From: Lysobacterales bacterium
GTDB taxonomy: Bacteria; Pseudomonadota; Gammaproteobacteria; Xanthomonadales; Wenzhouxiangellaceae
NCBI GenBank assembly: GCA_002722315.1
Contig: PBLG01000044.1
Coordinates: forward strand, 1-64,000
Length of the DNA stretch: 64,000 nucleotides
Direction of reading: 5' to 3'
Below the pieces are notes generated by a model. The model had not been told where the DNA came from and searched no databases. It was given only the letters and a program-made list of their open reading frames with translations. This document shows, one piece after another, positions 24,945 to 33,219 of this stretch (the stretch's first letter is position 1; each line of letters begins with the position of its first letter). The position numbers were made by a program, and so were the translations under genes.

Positions 24945-25763
24945 ATGAGCACGACGGCCTCGAGCCTGGACCACCGGATGGGTGGCCGCGTTCCGGCTAG
25001 CGCGTTGGTCCGCTTCGTCGATCGATGGATCTTCGTGCTGATGGCGGCGTGGTTCGTCGTAATCACGCTCACCGGGTTCATTCCTACTTCCCTGGAGAAG
25101 ATCGCCGCCAGCCAGGCCGGTATGCGGCCACCCTTCCCCTTCATGCTGCATGCGCACGCCGTACTGATGGGTGCATTTATTTTGCTGCTTCTGGCCCAGG
25201 CCATTCTGGTAGCAACCGGCAGGCAGCAGCATCACCAGAAGCTTGGCATGGCCGGCATCGTGATCGCCCCCGCTCTGGTGGTGGTGGGTTGTCTTCTGGT
25301 GCCGATCATTCACCACCAGGTCTGGGGCATGACGCAGGCGGCTCCGCCTGAAGCGCAGGCCGAGCTCCAGCAGGTCATGGTCATCATCCGCAACATCATG
25401 CTGCTGCAGATTCAGGTCGGAGCCCTGTTCGCGATCTACATCGGCATCGCCCTGTATCTGCGCAAGTCCGACCCGGGCATGCACAAACGCCTGATCTTCC
25501 TTGCCGTGGCGCTTCCTCTGCCGGCTGCCTTCGATCGTATCGCCTGGCTGCCCAACACCATGCCCGAGACCCCGCTGGGCCCGATCCTGTACATCCTGCT
25601 CGCGGTGGCGCCGATGTTCATCTGGGATCTGCTGCGCACGCGGAAGGTACACAAGGCCTACAGCCTCTGGCTGGCCGGCTTCCTGCCTTCCTCCGTGCTG
25701 ATCTATCTGCTCTGGAACAGCGACTGGTGGCAGGCCACTGCACCACGACTGGTGGGTCTGTGA
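24945..25763 (+). CDS. Multi-pass membrane protein, unknown function
   Basis: The 272-residue protein has about seven hydrophobic helices: WIFVLMAAWFVVITLTGF, MLHAHAVLMGAFILLLL, a GMAGIVIAPALVVVG helix, MLLQIQVGALFAIYIGIAL, LIFLAVALPLPAAF, ILYILLAVAPMFIW and a C-terminal helix. Histidines sit at helix ends (MLHAHAVLMG, HHQKLG, IIHHQVWG), reminiscent of heme or metal sites in small membrane oxidoreductases, but no family could be named with confidence. GGAGAGG precedes the ATG at 24945. It starts a long co-directional run of genes after the palindromes at 24.7 kb. Confidence 0.62.
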   Translation: MSTTASSLDHRMGGRVPASALVRFVDRWIFVLMAAWFVVITLTGFIPTSLEKIAASQAGMRPPFPFMLHAHAVLMGAFILLLLAQAILVATGRQQHHQKLGMAGIVIAPALVVVGCLLVPIIHHQVWGMTQAAPPEAQAELQQVMVIIRNIMLLQIQVGALFAIYIGIALYLRKSDPGMHKRLIFLAVALPLPAAFDRIAWLPNTMPETPLGPILYILLAVAPMFIWDLLRTRKVHKAYSLWLAGFLPSSVLIYLLWNSDWWQATAPRLVGL

Positions 25764-25839
25764 GTCTGAATGTGTCGGTGGGTAGTCTGCGGGCCCCGTT
25801 GGCAGCCAACGAATCCGATCTGGAAGCACGGCCCGAGGG

Positions 25840-26214
25840 ATGAACGAACCCACGCCCACCACGGCCGACGTTGCCGCCGACTTTACGGCATTGTGGCTGG
25901 CTGGCGACTATCGCGCCGCTGGCGAGAAGTACTGGGCCGACGACGTCTTGAGCATAGAGCCGCGCACACTGCCCGACGGCACCCACGCGGAATGCCGCGG
26001 CATCGACGCGGTGCGCCGGAAGAACCTGCGCTGGTGCTCCACTCACGGCATCGAGGACCTCAGCATCGACGGCCCGTTCGTGACCGGCGATCACTTCGCA
26101 TTGTTCGCCGACATGCTGATCGCCCATGCAGGCCGGCGCAGGCCGCACAGCGAAATTGCCGTGTTCTCGGTACGCGACGGCAGGATCGTCGAGGAGCGCT
26201 TCTTTTATGAATGA
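25840..26214 (+). CDS. SnoaL-like (NTF2 fold) protein
   Basis: The 124-residue cytoplasmic protein consists of one SnoaL-like NTF2 domain: an initial helix (VAADFTALWLAGDYRAAGEKYW), the strand ADDVLSIEP, a core segment ECRGIDAVRRKNLRWC, and final strands HSEIAVFSVRDGRIVEERFFYE. The last segment matches the very common SnoaL ending. Such proteins are small-molecule isomerases, hydrolases or ligand binders; no specific active site is evident. It follows the membrane protein by 76 bases and precedes a VOC-family gene, so the three are likely one unit. Confidence 0.75.
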   Translation: MNEPTPTTADVAADFTALWLAGDYRAAGEKYWADDVLSIEPRTLPDGTHAECRGIDAVRRKNLRWCSTHGIEDLSIDGPFVTGDHFALFADMLIAHAGRRRPHSEIAVFSVRDGRIVEERFFYE

Positions 26215-26278
26215 ATCCGCGGCTCTTCGCGACCGCATCGTATTGAACTCCACTTCCGATAGATAAAGAGAGAGATTT

Positions 26279-26860
26279 ATGACTGTTGCACCCAAAGCCC
26301 TGGCCCATGTGGTCTACCGAACCCGCCGGATGGCCGAAATGCTCGACTGGTACGGCGCCGTATTCGGGGCCAGGGTTCAGCATCAGAACCCCGCGATGGC
26401 CTTCCTGACCTTCGACGACGAGCACCATCGCTTCGCATTCCTCGATCTTTCGGTGATCGATCCAGAAGGTTCGGACCCGGAAACAAAGTGCTGGACCGGC
26501 GTCGATCACCTGGCCTGGACCTACCCATCGCTGAAGGATCTCTTCGACACCTATGTTTCCTGCAAGTCGCGCGGCATCAAGCCTTACTGGTGCGTGCACC
26601 ACGGACTCACGATCTCGATGTACTACGCCGACCCGGACGGCAACCAGATGGAATTCCAGGTAAACGCCTTCGATAGCGACGAAGAGTGCAATGCGTATAT
26701 CTGCGGGCCAGCCTTCGGGACCAACCCGGTAGGCGTCGAATTCGATCCCCGGGAATGGCTTGCCGCGCTGCACGAAGGCGCGTCACTCGACGATTTCAGA
26801 GTCCGCAAGGTACACGAGCCGGTCTCACCGATACGGGGTGCAGTCAGTGAATTGCTCTGA
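26279..26860 (+). CDS. VOC-family extradiol-dioxygenase-like protein
   Basis: The 193-residue protein has two VOC beta-alpha-beta modules. The metal ligands of extradiol (type I) dioxygenases are all recognisable: H10 (ALAHVVYRT), H77 (GVDHLAWTY) and E125 (DPDGNQMEFQ). This resembles the catalytic half of BphC-type ring-cleavage enzymes, which use Fe2+ to open catechols beside the hydroxyls. A C-terminal tail of about 55 residues (PAFGTNPVGVEFDP) is also typical of that group. It is cytoplasmic, between SnoaL-like and DUF418 genes. A ring-cleavage role is plausible, but other VOC reactions cannot be excluded. Confidence 0.78.
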   Translation: MTVAPKALAHVVYRTRRMAEMLDWYGAVFGARVQHQNPAMAFLTFDDEHHRFAFLDLSVIDPEGSDPETKCWTGVDHLAWTYPSLKDLFDTYVSCKSRGIKPYWCVHHGLTISMYYADPDGNQMEFQVNAFDSDEECNAYICGPAFGTNPVGVEFDPREWLAALHEGASLDDFRVRKVHEPVSPIRGAVSELL

Positions 26861-26881
26861 CCGGCGCCCGGGGCTTGGACG

Positions 26882-28141
26882 ATGAGTCTGACGCTCGACA
26901 CGCCCGCGCTCGTGCCTACGGCGAAACGTGACCGTTACGTGGTCATGGACGTTCTGCGCGGCTTCGCGCTGCTCGGCGTGATGACGATCAATCTCTACGA
27001 GTTCGGCGGCGTGGATATTCTGATCACCGCCGATCAGCTGGCCGCCCTGCCGTCGGCGGCACTCGACGAGCGGCTTCAGTTCTGGATCAAGCTGTTCGTT
27101 TACGACAAGGCCAACACGCTGTTCGCCTTCCTGTTCGGGCTTGGTTTCTGGATCCAGATGGAGCGCCTGCAGGCGCGCGGTGCGCCTTTCCGTTCGATCT
27201 ATCTTCGGCGCGCCGCCATCCTGCTGATCATCGGGTGGGTTCACCTGCTGTGCCTGTTCGGCTGGGACATCCTGCACATCTACGGTATCGCCGCCTTCAT
27301 CCTCTTTTTTAGCCGAAAGCTGCCGGATCGAGCGCTGCTGTGGATCGGTCTCACGCTGCTTCTGTTCGCAAGACCTTTCGTAACCTGGCTTTTCGACGCC
27401 AGCGGGATCAAGGGCCTGTTCGACGATCCTGTTGCCGCCGAGGCCGGCGTCCTGGCCCGCCAGGCCGCAGCGCAGTCGGGAGACTTCCTCACCTTCATCG
27501 CGCTGATGAACAAGGATTATCTCACGTGGTTCCTGAGCGGCGGATTGCTCGGCTGGATCTTCTACGCCCTCGGCCGCTTCTTCATGGGCGCCTGGGTCGC
27601 GCGCAGGGGCTGGATTCAGAATGCCTCCGACAATCTTCCCATGTTTCGCCGCTGGCTCTGGCCGCTGCTCCTCGCCGGCCTGCTGCTGGAGAGCATTCAT
27701 CTGTTCACCGAGGAAATTCCCGAAACTGCGCTGTTCGGCCAGATCGGGCTGCTGCGCATCCTCCTGCACGTGGTGGCCACGCCCCTGATCGCCGCGGGCT
27801 ATATCTGCGCGATGGTGCTGCTGTTCCATGGCCGTTCGCTGAGCTGGCTGGTGCGCCCGTTCGCGCCGGTCGGCCAGATGGCGCTGACCAACTACCTGAC
27901 CCAGAGTGTGGCCATCATCCTGATCCTGACATCGGTCGGCCCAGGGCTCGGATTGGCGGGCAAGGCCGGCGCTTCGACCTTCGTGCCGCTGGTGGTGACC
28001 TTCTTCACCGCGCAGATCCTGTTCAGCCATTTCTGGATGAAGTTCTTCGCCTTCGGCCCGGCCGAGTGGCTGTGGCGCGCCCTGACTTACGGGACCCGGC
28101 CGCGGTTCATCCGCAGCGCAGCCCAACCGCAATCAACGTAG
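26882..28141 (+). CDS. DUF418 family membrane protein, copy 1
   Basis: The 419-residue integral membrane protein shows the DUF418 pattern. The N-terminal RYVVMDVLRGFALLGVMTIN is followed by about ten helices, LFAFLFGLGF with a conserved RxxYLRR-like RSIYLRRAAILL, then NYLTQSVAIILI and HFWMKFFAFGPAEWLWRALTY at the C terminus. DUF418 proteins (YeiB-like) resemble acyltransferase/transport membrane proteins of unknown function. It starts 22 bases after the VOC gene and is followed after 18 bases by a second copy, so the pair arose by tandem duplication. Confidence 0.85.
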   Translation: MSLTLDTPALVPTAKRDRYVVMDVLRGFALLGVMTINLYEFGGVDILITADQLAALPSAALDERLQFWIKLFVYDKANTLFAFLFGLGFWIQMERLQARGAPFRSIYLRRAAILLIIGWVHLLCLFGWDILHIYGIAAFILFFSRKLPDRALLWIGLTLLLFARPFVTWLFDASGIKGLFDDPVAAEAGVLARQAAAQSGDFLTFIALMNKDYLTWFLSGGLLGWIFYALGRFFMGAWVARRGWIQNASDNLPMFRRWLWPLLLAGLLLESIHLFTEEIPETALFGQIGLLRILLHVVATPLIAAGYICAMVLLFHGRSLSWLVRPFAPVGQMALTNYLTQSVAIILILTSVGPGLGLAGKAGASTFVPLVVTFFTAQILFSHFWMKFFAFGPAEWLWRALTYGTRPRFIRSAAQPQST

Positions 28142-28159
28142 ATTCCTGGACGTCGCCCG

Positions 28160-29398
28160 ATGAACCATCCACCAAACGCCGGCCCCATCTCGACCAACGA
28201 GCGGCACCACGTACTGGACGCGCTGCGGGGCTTTGCGTTGTTCGGGATCTTCCTGGCCAACATTCGATTCTTCAGCGGCTGGGAATTCCTTGGCGAAGAG
28301 CAACGCAACGCACTGGCCGGAAACGCTCATGAGCTGATCGATTTTCTGAACCTGGCCATCATCGACGGCAAGTTCTATACCCTTTTCGCCTTCCTGTTCG
28401 GTCTGGGCTTCGCCCTTCAATTGCAGCGGCTGGAGGGACGCGGTGCGGCGGCCACTCGCATCTATCTGCGGCGCACGACCGTCCTGCTCGTGTTCGGGCT
28501 GATTCATCTGTTCGTATTCTGGGTTGGCGACATCCTGACGCCGTACGCGCTGCTCGGCTTTGCGTTGCTGGCGGTCCGTAGGTGGACCGACCGTACGCTT
28601 CTGGTCGTCGCGGGCGTTTCATTCCTCGTTCCGGTGATCGGCTACGCGCTGTTCTGGAGGCTGGGCATCGATCAGAGCCTGGGCCTTTACGCTGTCGCCT
28701 ATGCCCTGATGCCCCCGGGGGCGGAAGACCTCATGGCGGATCTTCGTCTGAGCGACTGGGGCGATCGGCTTCAGTCGTCGTTCGGCCTGGGGGTGCTGCG
28801 CTTCGGCTATCTCTTCGACACCTGGCGCTGGCCGAAACTGTTTGCGATCATGCTGCTCGGGCTATGGGCCGGGCGACGGCTCGTGCGCGGTGAGCTGCTG
28901 GAAGATACGCGGCTACTGATCGGCGTGCTGGTGATCGGCGGCTTGAGCGGCGCCATCACCGGCCCCGTTCTGGCGGCACTGGGCGGGATCGGGTTTCAAC
29001 GACCGCATTCCCTCAACGGTTTTTTCGCGGTCATCGCCTACACCTTTGCCGTTATTCCGCTCGGCCTGGCCTATGCCGCCGGATTCGTGCTGCTGTGGCG
29101 CAGAGCGTCGGGAATTCTTCAGGTCCTCGCTGCACCCGGGCGGATGGCACTGACCAATTACCTGGGCCAGACACTGATCGGCCTGACGGTCTTTTACGGC
29201 GTAGGCTTTGGCCAGGCCGGCTTCTGGCCGATCCAGGCGTTGCTCGGCCTGGCTTGCGCCGTTTATGCCGTCCAGGTTCTCGTCTCGCATTTCTGGCTCA
29301 GGCATTTCCACTATGGCCCGGCCGAATGGCTCTGGCGCCTCCTGACCTATGGCACCTGGCCCACATTCAGACGAACACTCGCAATCCAATCTCAATGA
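28160..29398 (+). CDS. DUF418 family membrane protein, copy 2
   Basis: The 412-residue membrane protein repeats the same plan as its upstream neighbour: HHVLDALRGFALFGIFLAN at the N terminus, LFAFLFGLGFALQLQRLEGRG followed by IYLRRTTVLLVFGLIHLF, about ten helices, NYLGQTLIGLTVFYGV, and HFWLRHFHYGPAEWLWRLLTY at the end. The two copies share motif blocks but are widely diverged in the middle, so the duplication is old. No catalytic residues are established for the family. It is followed after 16 bases by a small NTF2-like gene, consistent with one transcript. Confidence 0.85.
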   Translation: MNHPPNAGPISTNERHHVLDALRGFALFGIFLANIRFFSGWEFLGEEQRNALAGNAHELIDFLNLAIIDGKFYTLFAFLFGLGFALQLQRLEGRGAAATRIYLRRTTVLLVFGLIHLFVFWVGDILTPYALLGFALLAVRRWTDRTLLVVAGVSFLVPVIGYALFWRLGIDQSLGLYAVAYALMPPGAEDLMADLRLSDWGDRLQSSFGLGVLRFGYLFDTWRWPKLFAIMLLGLWAGRRLVRGELLEDTRLLIGVLVIGGLSGAITGPVLAALGGIGFQRPHSLNGFFAVIAYTFAVIPLGLAYAAGFVLLWRRASGILQVLAAPGRMALTNYLGQTLIGLTVFYGVGFGQAGFWPIQALLGLACAVYAVQVLVSHFWLRHFHYGPAEWLWRLLTYGTWPTFRRTLAIQSQ

Positions 29399-29414
29399 TC
29401 AAGGAGCAGCAGCA

Positions 29415-29789
29415 ATGACAGAAGTCAACCACAGCGCCGACTCACGGCTGATCAAGGCCTTGATGGAGACTTACGTCGAGGGCGGCCGGACCGGCAGCGT
29501 CGATACGCTGCGCCCGATCTTCCATGATCTGGCGACGATATGCGGCTACGTTGGGCCCGACCTGTTCGCCCAGCCCATCGAGCAGTTCTACGACTGGCAT
29601 CAGGAAAACGGTCCGGCTGCGGATCTCGAAGCCGGTGACATCCAGGTCGATATCGAGGGCACGGCGGCAACGGTACGCATCGAACTCGACAACTGGACCG
29701 GGCACCGCTTCACAGACTTCTTCACGCTGGTCAGGATCGACGGACGATGGCAGATCATGAGCAAAGTGTTCTACCTGCATCCGGAGTGA
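29415..29789 (+). CDS. NTF2-like (lumazine-binding-like) protein
   Basis: The 124-residue cytoplasmic protein has an NTF2-like domain of the putative lumazine-binding type: an initial helix (SRLIKALMETYVEGGRTGSV), IFHDLATICGYVG, FYDWHQENGPA, and strands IEGTAATVRIELDNW, FTDFFTLVRIDGRWQIMSKVFYLHP. The final IDGRWQIMSKVF matches this family's end. It follows DUF418 copy 2 by 16 bases with AAGGAG in front. The next 157 bases hold a candidate 53-residue gene before the paralogue array. Confidence 0.75.
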   Translation: MTEVNHSADSRLIKALMETYVEGGRTGSVDTLRPIFHDLATICGYVGPDLFAQPIEQFYDWHQENGPAADLEAGDIQVDIEGTAATVRIELDNWTGHRFTDFFTLVRIDGRWQIMSKVFYLHPE

Positions 29790-29798
29790 TTGAACGCA

Positions 29799-29960
29799 AT
29801 GAATCCTCTTGACGTACCGCCGACGAACCGATCGCAACGCCGGGTCCCCCCGGCGGACTTCCTCAGCTACGTGGATGCCCTGCCGAATTCAGGCGAAGAC
29901 ACCTATTCGTTGGAAGCCGCGCTGGGCGGCCCGGGCCACCGTCGACATGATCCTGCGTAG
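29799..29960 (+). CDS. Candidate 53-residue small ORF
   Basis: An ATG at 29799, 9 bases after the stop of the NTF2-like gene, opens a 53-codon frame (MNPLDVPPTNRSQRR, then FLSYVDALPNSGEDTYSL) that ends at TAG 29958-29960. It overlaps the first array gene by 14 bases, the same kind of overlap used inside the array. It contains a proline/arginine-rich start and no membrane segment. It could be a short coupling peptide or a remnant of a longer gene; translation is not shown. Confidence 0.3.
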   Translation: MNPLDVPPTNRSQRRVPPADFLSYVDALPNSGEDTYSLEAALGGPGHRRHDPA

Positions 29961-30735
29961 CGTGATGAAGCACGTCCGCGACCAGAACTGGTTCGCCGTC
30001 GGCATCGACTTCCTGATCGTCGTGGTCGGCGTGTTCATCGGGATCCAGGTCGCGAACTGGAACAAGGCGCGGACGAAGCAGATTGATGCATCGGCGGCAC
30101 GTGAGAGACTGGTCTCCGATCTGCGCGCGGATCTGGATGCTTTTGCGGTTCGTCGTCAGTTTTACGACGAGGTCTTCGAGGCCGCCCTGCGCGTTGACAG
30201 CGCTTTCCGCGCGAGTCCTCCGGATGATGTTGATGAAATGTGGCGGTTTGTCAGAGAAGCATGGATCGCCGGCACCGAATGGGCCTTCGCACCCTCGGGG
30301 CAGGTTTACCAGGAACTCAAGAACGCCGGTGATCTCGACCTTATAGCTGTCGGAGCGATACAGCGTCAGCTGCGCGATTATTACGAAGATTCGGCGCGAG
30401 AGATTGATATCGCCCTGACATTCAAATCCGTCTACCGCGAAAGGGCAAGTCAGTTGATCGAGGGCCAGGTCGCCATAGCCCTGGTCGACTGTCTGTCCGG
30501 GGAGCATCTTAATCCGAGCGCGCCGGGCAGCAACCCGGAACTTTTCTTTTCTGAATGCCCGCCGCCACAGAACTCTGAACTTGTCGACGGCTCGGCCGCC
30601 AGACTCTACGAATCGGAGGCCTTGCGGGGCTATTTGAACCAGCGCCTGAGCAATCTCTCCAGTCTTCGATCGCTACTTGCATATCTTGATCGTCAGGCAG
30701 CCGCATTGATCTTGGGACTGGAGGCGCCGCAATGA
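29947..30735 (+). CDS. DUF6090-like signal-anchor protein 1
   Basis: The 262-residue protein opens with MILRSVMKHVRDQNWFAVG, a basic amphipathic segment. One transmembrane helix (FLIVVVGVFIGIQVANW, about residues 20-40) follows, then a long extracytoplasmic helical domain. That domain contains the array core motif as ELKNAGDLDLIAVGAIQRQ and two cysteines, the second in SECPPP, probably a disulfide. The IxVVGVFIGIQxxNWN anchor resembles DUF6090 proteins. It is first of nine overlapping genes. Upstream in-frame codons from 29809 look non-coding, so the ATG at 29947 was chosen. Function is unknown. Confidence 0.75.
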   Translation: MILRSVMKHVRDQNWFAVGIDFLIVVVGVFIGIQVANWNKARTKQIDASAARERLVSDLRADLDAFAVRRQFYDEVFEAALRVDSAFRASPPDDVDEMWRFVREAWIAGTEWAFAPSGQVYQELKNAGDLDLIAVGAIQRQLRDYYEDSAREIDIALTFKSVYRERASQLIEGQVAIALVDCLSGEHLNPSAPGSNPELFFSECPPPQNSELVDGSAARLYESEALRGYLNQRLSNLSSLRSLLAYLDRQAAALILGLEAPQ

Positions 30736-31520
30736 TTCTCCGCAGCGTCATGCGACACATCCAAGACCAGAACTGGACGGCCGTGGCGATCGACTTCGTC
30801 ATCGTCGTGGTCGGCGTGTTCATCGGCATCCAGGTGTCGAACTTCAATGCCGCGCGGGTCGAGGCGGCGAACGCCGACAGCTATCTGCAGCGGCTGCACC
30901 AGGACGTATCCGACGATATCGTCATGCTGCAACAGCGCCAGGCGCTCTGGGCCCGTCAGATCAAGCTCGGCCGAGAGGCGCTGGCGGCAACCGAACTGCG
31001 CCCGGGCGAGCAGGCACGCGCGTGGGAGATCGTGCGCGCGTTCCATCACGCCAGCAACTCCGTGCCGCTGCACCTGCGCGACGGCACCTATGCCGACATG
31101 GTGAGTTCAGGGCAGCTGGGGCTGATTGCCGACACGGGCCTGAGGGATCGCGCGACGCTCTACTACACGAGTTCCTGGGGCATCGACCTCAGTTCGATCA
31201 TTCCCGAATACCGCATGTCCGTCCGGCGCATCATCCCGCCCGACATCCATGCCCATCTTCTGCTTTGTCATGAGGTCGAGCCCCCGCATCGCCATATCCT
31301 GACCGACTGCCCGGCACCGGCCGACGAGAACGACCTGGTCGAACTCGCCAATTCGCTGATCGCCGATCAGCGGCTCCGCGGCGACCTGGTGTATGCCGTG
31401 TCGGTCATGAATACCTCGACCTATATCGTCGACGGCGTCATCCTGGTCGCAGCCGCAGAGCTTCAGGCCAGGATCGATGACGCGCTCAGCGCCGATGAAA
31501 TCGCGATGGCCTCGAGATGA
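30732..31520 (+). CDS. DUF6090-like signal-anchor protein 2
   Basis: The 262-residue paralogue (ATGA overlap with gene 1) begins MILRSVMRHIQDQNWTAVA with the anchor VIVVVGVFIGIQVSNF. The outer domain has the core motif as DMVSSGQLGLIADTGLRDR, then VRRIIPPDIHAHLLLC and a partner cysteine in DCPAP. Over most of its length it matches array gene 9 best (shared IIPxDI, the cysteine pair, YL-R-QD pattern after the anchor), although they lie at opposite ends. This fits duplication followed by shuffling. The product is predicted to be an inner-membrane protein, N-in and C-out. Confidence 0.75.
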   Translation: MILRSVMRHIQDQNWTAVAIDFVIVVVGVFIGIQVSNFNAARVEAANADSYLQRLHQDVSDDIVMLQQRQALWARQIKLGREALAATELRPGEQARAWEIVRAFHHASNSVPLHLRDGTYADMVSSGQLGLIADTGLRDRATLYYTSSWGIDLSSIIPEYRMSVRRIIPPDIHAHLLLCHEVEPPHRHILTDCPAPADENDLVELANSLIADQRLRGDLVYAVSVMNTSTYIVDGVILVAAAELQARIDDALSADEIAMASR

Positions 31521-32440
31521 TGGGATCGGATCGCCTGGGCCGCTGGCTGACGCTGGGCGCGAACCTGGGCGTGGTGCTGGGCCTGATAATCCTGATCGTC
31601 GAGGTCCGGCAGAATGCGGATCTGACCCGCGCCCAGATGGAGTCGGGAAAAAACGACTTGCTGGCCCAGATCGAATTGAGCCTCGCCACGCCCGAGGCCG
31701 GTGCGGCTTGGATCAATTCCATTCGCTCGCCGGAAACCATGACCGACCTCGAGATCCGCATGGTCGAATCGCACCTGGTGGCCTTGATGCTGCAGTGGGA
31801 CCACATGTTCAACATGGAAAGGATCGGCCTGGTCTCACGCGCCGAGGCGCGACAACACATCCTTAATACCGCTCAATACTATTTCGGAAGCCGGCACGCC
31901 AGGAACTGGTGGAAGCTCCAGCAGCCCGGCTGGGAAGGAACGCCGATGATGGAAGTCGCCGGGCCGATCGTCGACGGGCTGGACGAGAACTTCATGCTGC
32001 GCTACCTGGATGAATCCCGGCTAGGCGCAGCCGCAGGAGAGTCCGAGAAGCTTGCCGAAGCAGAGCGCGAGGCGCAGCGGTTTATGGACAGCTACGCTGC
32101 CGACCTGCGCCGTCACGATCGAGCCGCAATCGCCGCGCGCTACGATCGCGACGGCGCGACAGTGATCTTCAACGGCGAGCGGAATGTACGCAGCTTTGCA
32201 GAAATCCAGACGCGCTACCGCGACAAATGGATCGGGCCGGTCAGCTTCGACTGGCATGATCTCGCCTTCGAGGTTCTTGCTCCGGACGCGGTCATCGTGA
32301 CCGGCGAGTTCGACTGGGGCGCGCCGGACGGCATCGAACGATATTCCTACTCCGGCATCCTGCAACGCCAGGCAGGCGAGCTCATGATCCGGCTGGAAGT
32401 CGAATCCCGTCTGCCGGACGCGAAGGACGGACCGCCATGA
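31517..32440 (+). CDS. Membrane-anchored protein with C-terminal NTF2-like domain
   Basis: The 307-residue protein sits third in the array with ATGA overlaps on both sides but lacks the shared N terminus. It starts MMGSDRLGRWLTLGANLG with one hydrophobic helix (GVVLGLIILIVEVRQNADL). A helical region follows (MTDLEIRMVESHLVALMLQW, QHILNTAQYYFGSR), then from about residue 180 an NTF2/SnoaL-like domain (FMDSYAADLRRHDRAAIAARY, VIFNGERNVRSFAEIQTRY, ILQRQAGELMIRLEVESR). The fusion places an NTF2 domain in the same compartment as the partner outer domains, if the helix is a signal anchor. It is an outsider kept in the operon, so it may supply ligand binding for the set. Confidence 0.68.
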   Translation: MMGSDRLGRWLTLGANLGVVLGLIILIVEVRQNADLTRAQMESGKNDLLAQIELSLATPEAGAAWINSIRSPETMTDLEIRMVESHLVALMLQWDHMFNMERIGLVSRAEARQHILNTAQYYFGSRHARNWWKLQQPGWEGTPMMEVAGPIVDGLDENFMLRYLDESRLGAAAGESEKLAEAEREAQRFMDSYAADLRRHDRAAIAARYDRDGATVIFNGERNVRSFAEIQTRYRDKWIGPVSFDWHDLAFEVLAPDAVIVTGEFDWGAPDGIERYSYSGILQRQAGELMIRLEVESRLPDAKDGPP

Positions 32441-33219
32441 TCCTCCGCAGCGTCACCAGGCACGTTCGCGAGCAGAACTGGTTCGCCGTCGCAATCGATT
32501 TCTTCATCGTTATTGTTGGCGTTTTCATCGGGATCCAGGTCGCGAACTGGAACGAGGCGCGCGTTCAGCAGGAGCGCGAGCGCGTGCTGTTGGGCGAGCT
32601 TCGCGACGAAGCCTTGCGCAACGCCGAGGCGGCGCGCTCGGTGGGAGAAGGACTGCGGGTCGGCGCTGCCGCCGCCCGCCGGCTACTCTCGGGTCTCGAG
32701 GGATCGGGACTGATCTGCCCGGAGGACTGCTGGCCGGTGATCGCCGACCTGATGCACGCCTCGCAATGGCAGCAGATATCCAACCGCTGGACCACCTACG
32801 AGGAACTGCGTCGCGCCGGCCTTCCGAGCGACCGCCGCATCATCGAGGCGGTCGAAGCGCTTCTGCAGACCAACCATCGGGCCGCACAGGCGCTGGAGAC
32901 TCCGCCCGAATACCGTGCACGCATTCGCGGCCGGATACCGATCGAGCTGCAGGATGCCTACTGGGTGCACTGTTTCAGAGAAGACGACCGCTTCGAATAC
33001 TACGTCGATCCCTGCCCCCGGCCGCCGGAGCTTGTAGCCGTTCCCCAGTCTGTCATCGACACCATCCTTCACGATCCCGAATGGATTCCCATGCTCCATA
33101 CCTGGACCAGCCTGGCGCGCGTCACCGGCAACGGCCTGGTCCGGATCCAGCCGGAGCAGGCGATCAGGATCGCCGAGGCGATCGACGAATCGATCGACCA
33201 ATCGGCGCCGCGTCGATGA
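32437..33219 (+). CDS. DUF6090-like signal-anchor protein 4
   Basis: The 260-residue protein starts MILRSVTRHVREQNWFAVA with the anchor FFIVIVGVFIGIQVANWNEAR. After a helix rich in Ala/Arg/Glu (QQERERVLLGELRDEALRNAEAARS) the core motif is TYEELRRAGLPSDRRIIEAV, where the usual LI element is altered. Cysteines are at CPEDC, in the VHC of RIPIELQDAYWVHCF, and in DPCPRPP, making four in the outer domain. The C......CP pair is the one shared with genes 1, 2 and 9; the CPEDC pair is unique. It overlaps gene 3 and gene 5 by ATGA. Confidence 0.74.
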   Translation: MILRSVTRHVREQNWFAVAIDFFIVIVGVFIGIQVANWNEARVQQERERVLLGELRDEALRNAEAARSVGEGLRVGAAAARRLLSGLEGSGLICPEDCWPVIADLMHASQWQQISNRWTTYEELRRAGLPSDRRIIEAVEALLQTNHRAAQALETPPEYRARIRGRIPIELQDAYWVHCFREDDRFEYYVDPCPRPPELVAVPQSVIDTILHDPEWIPMLHTWTSLARVTGNGLVRIQPEQAIRIAEAIDESIDQSAPRR

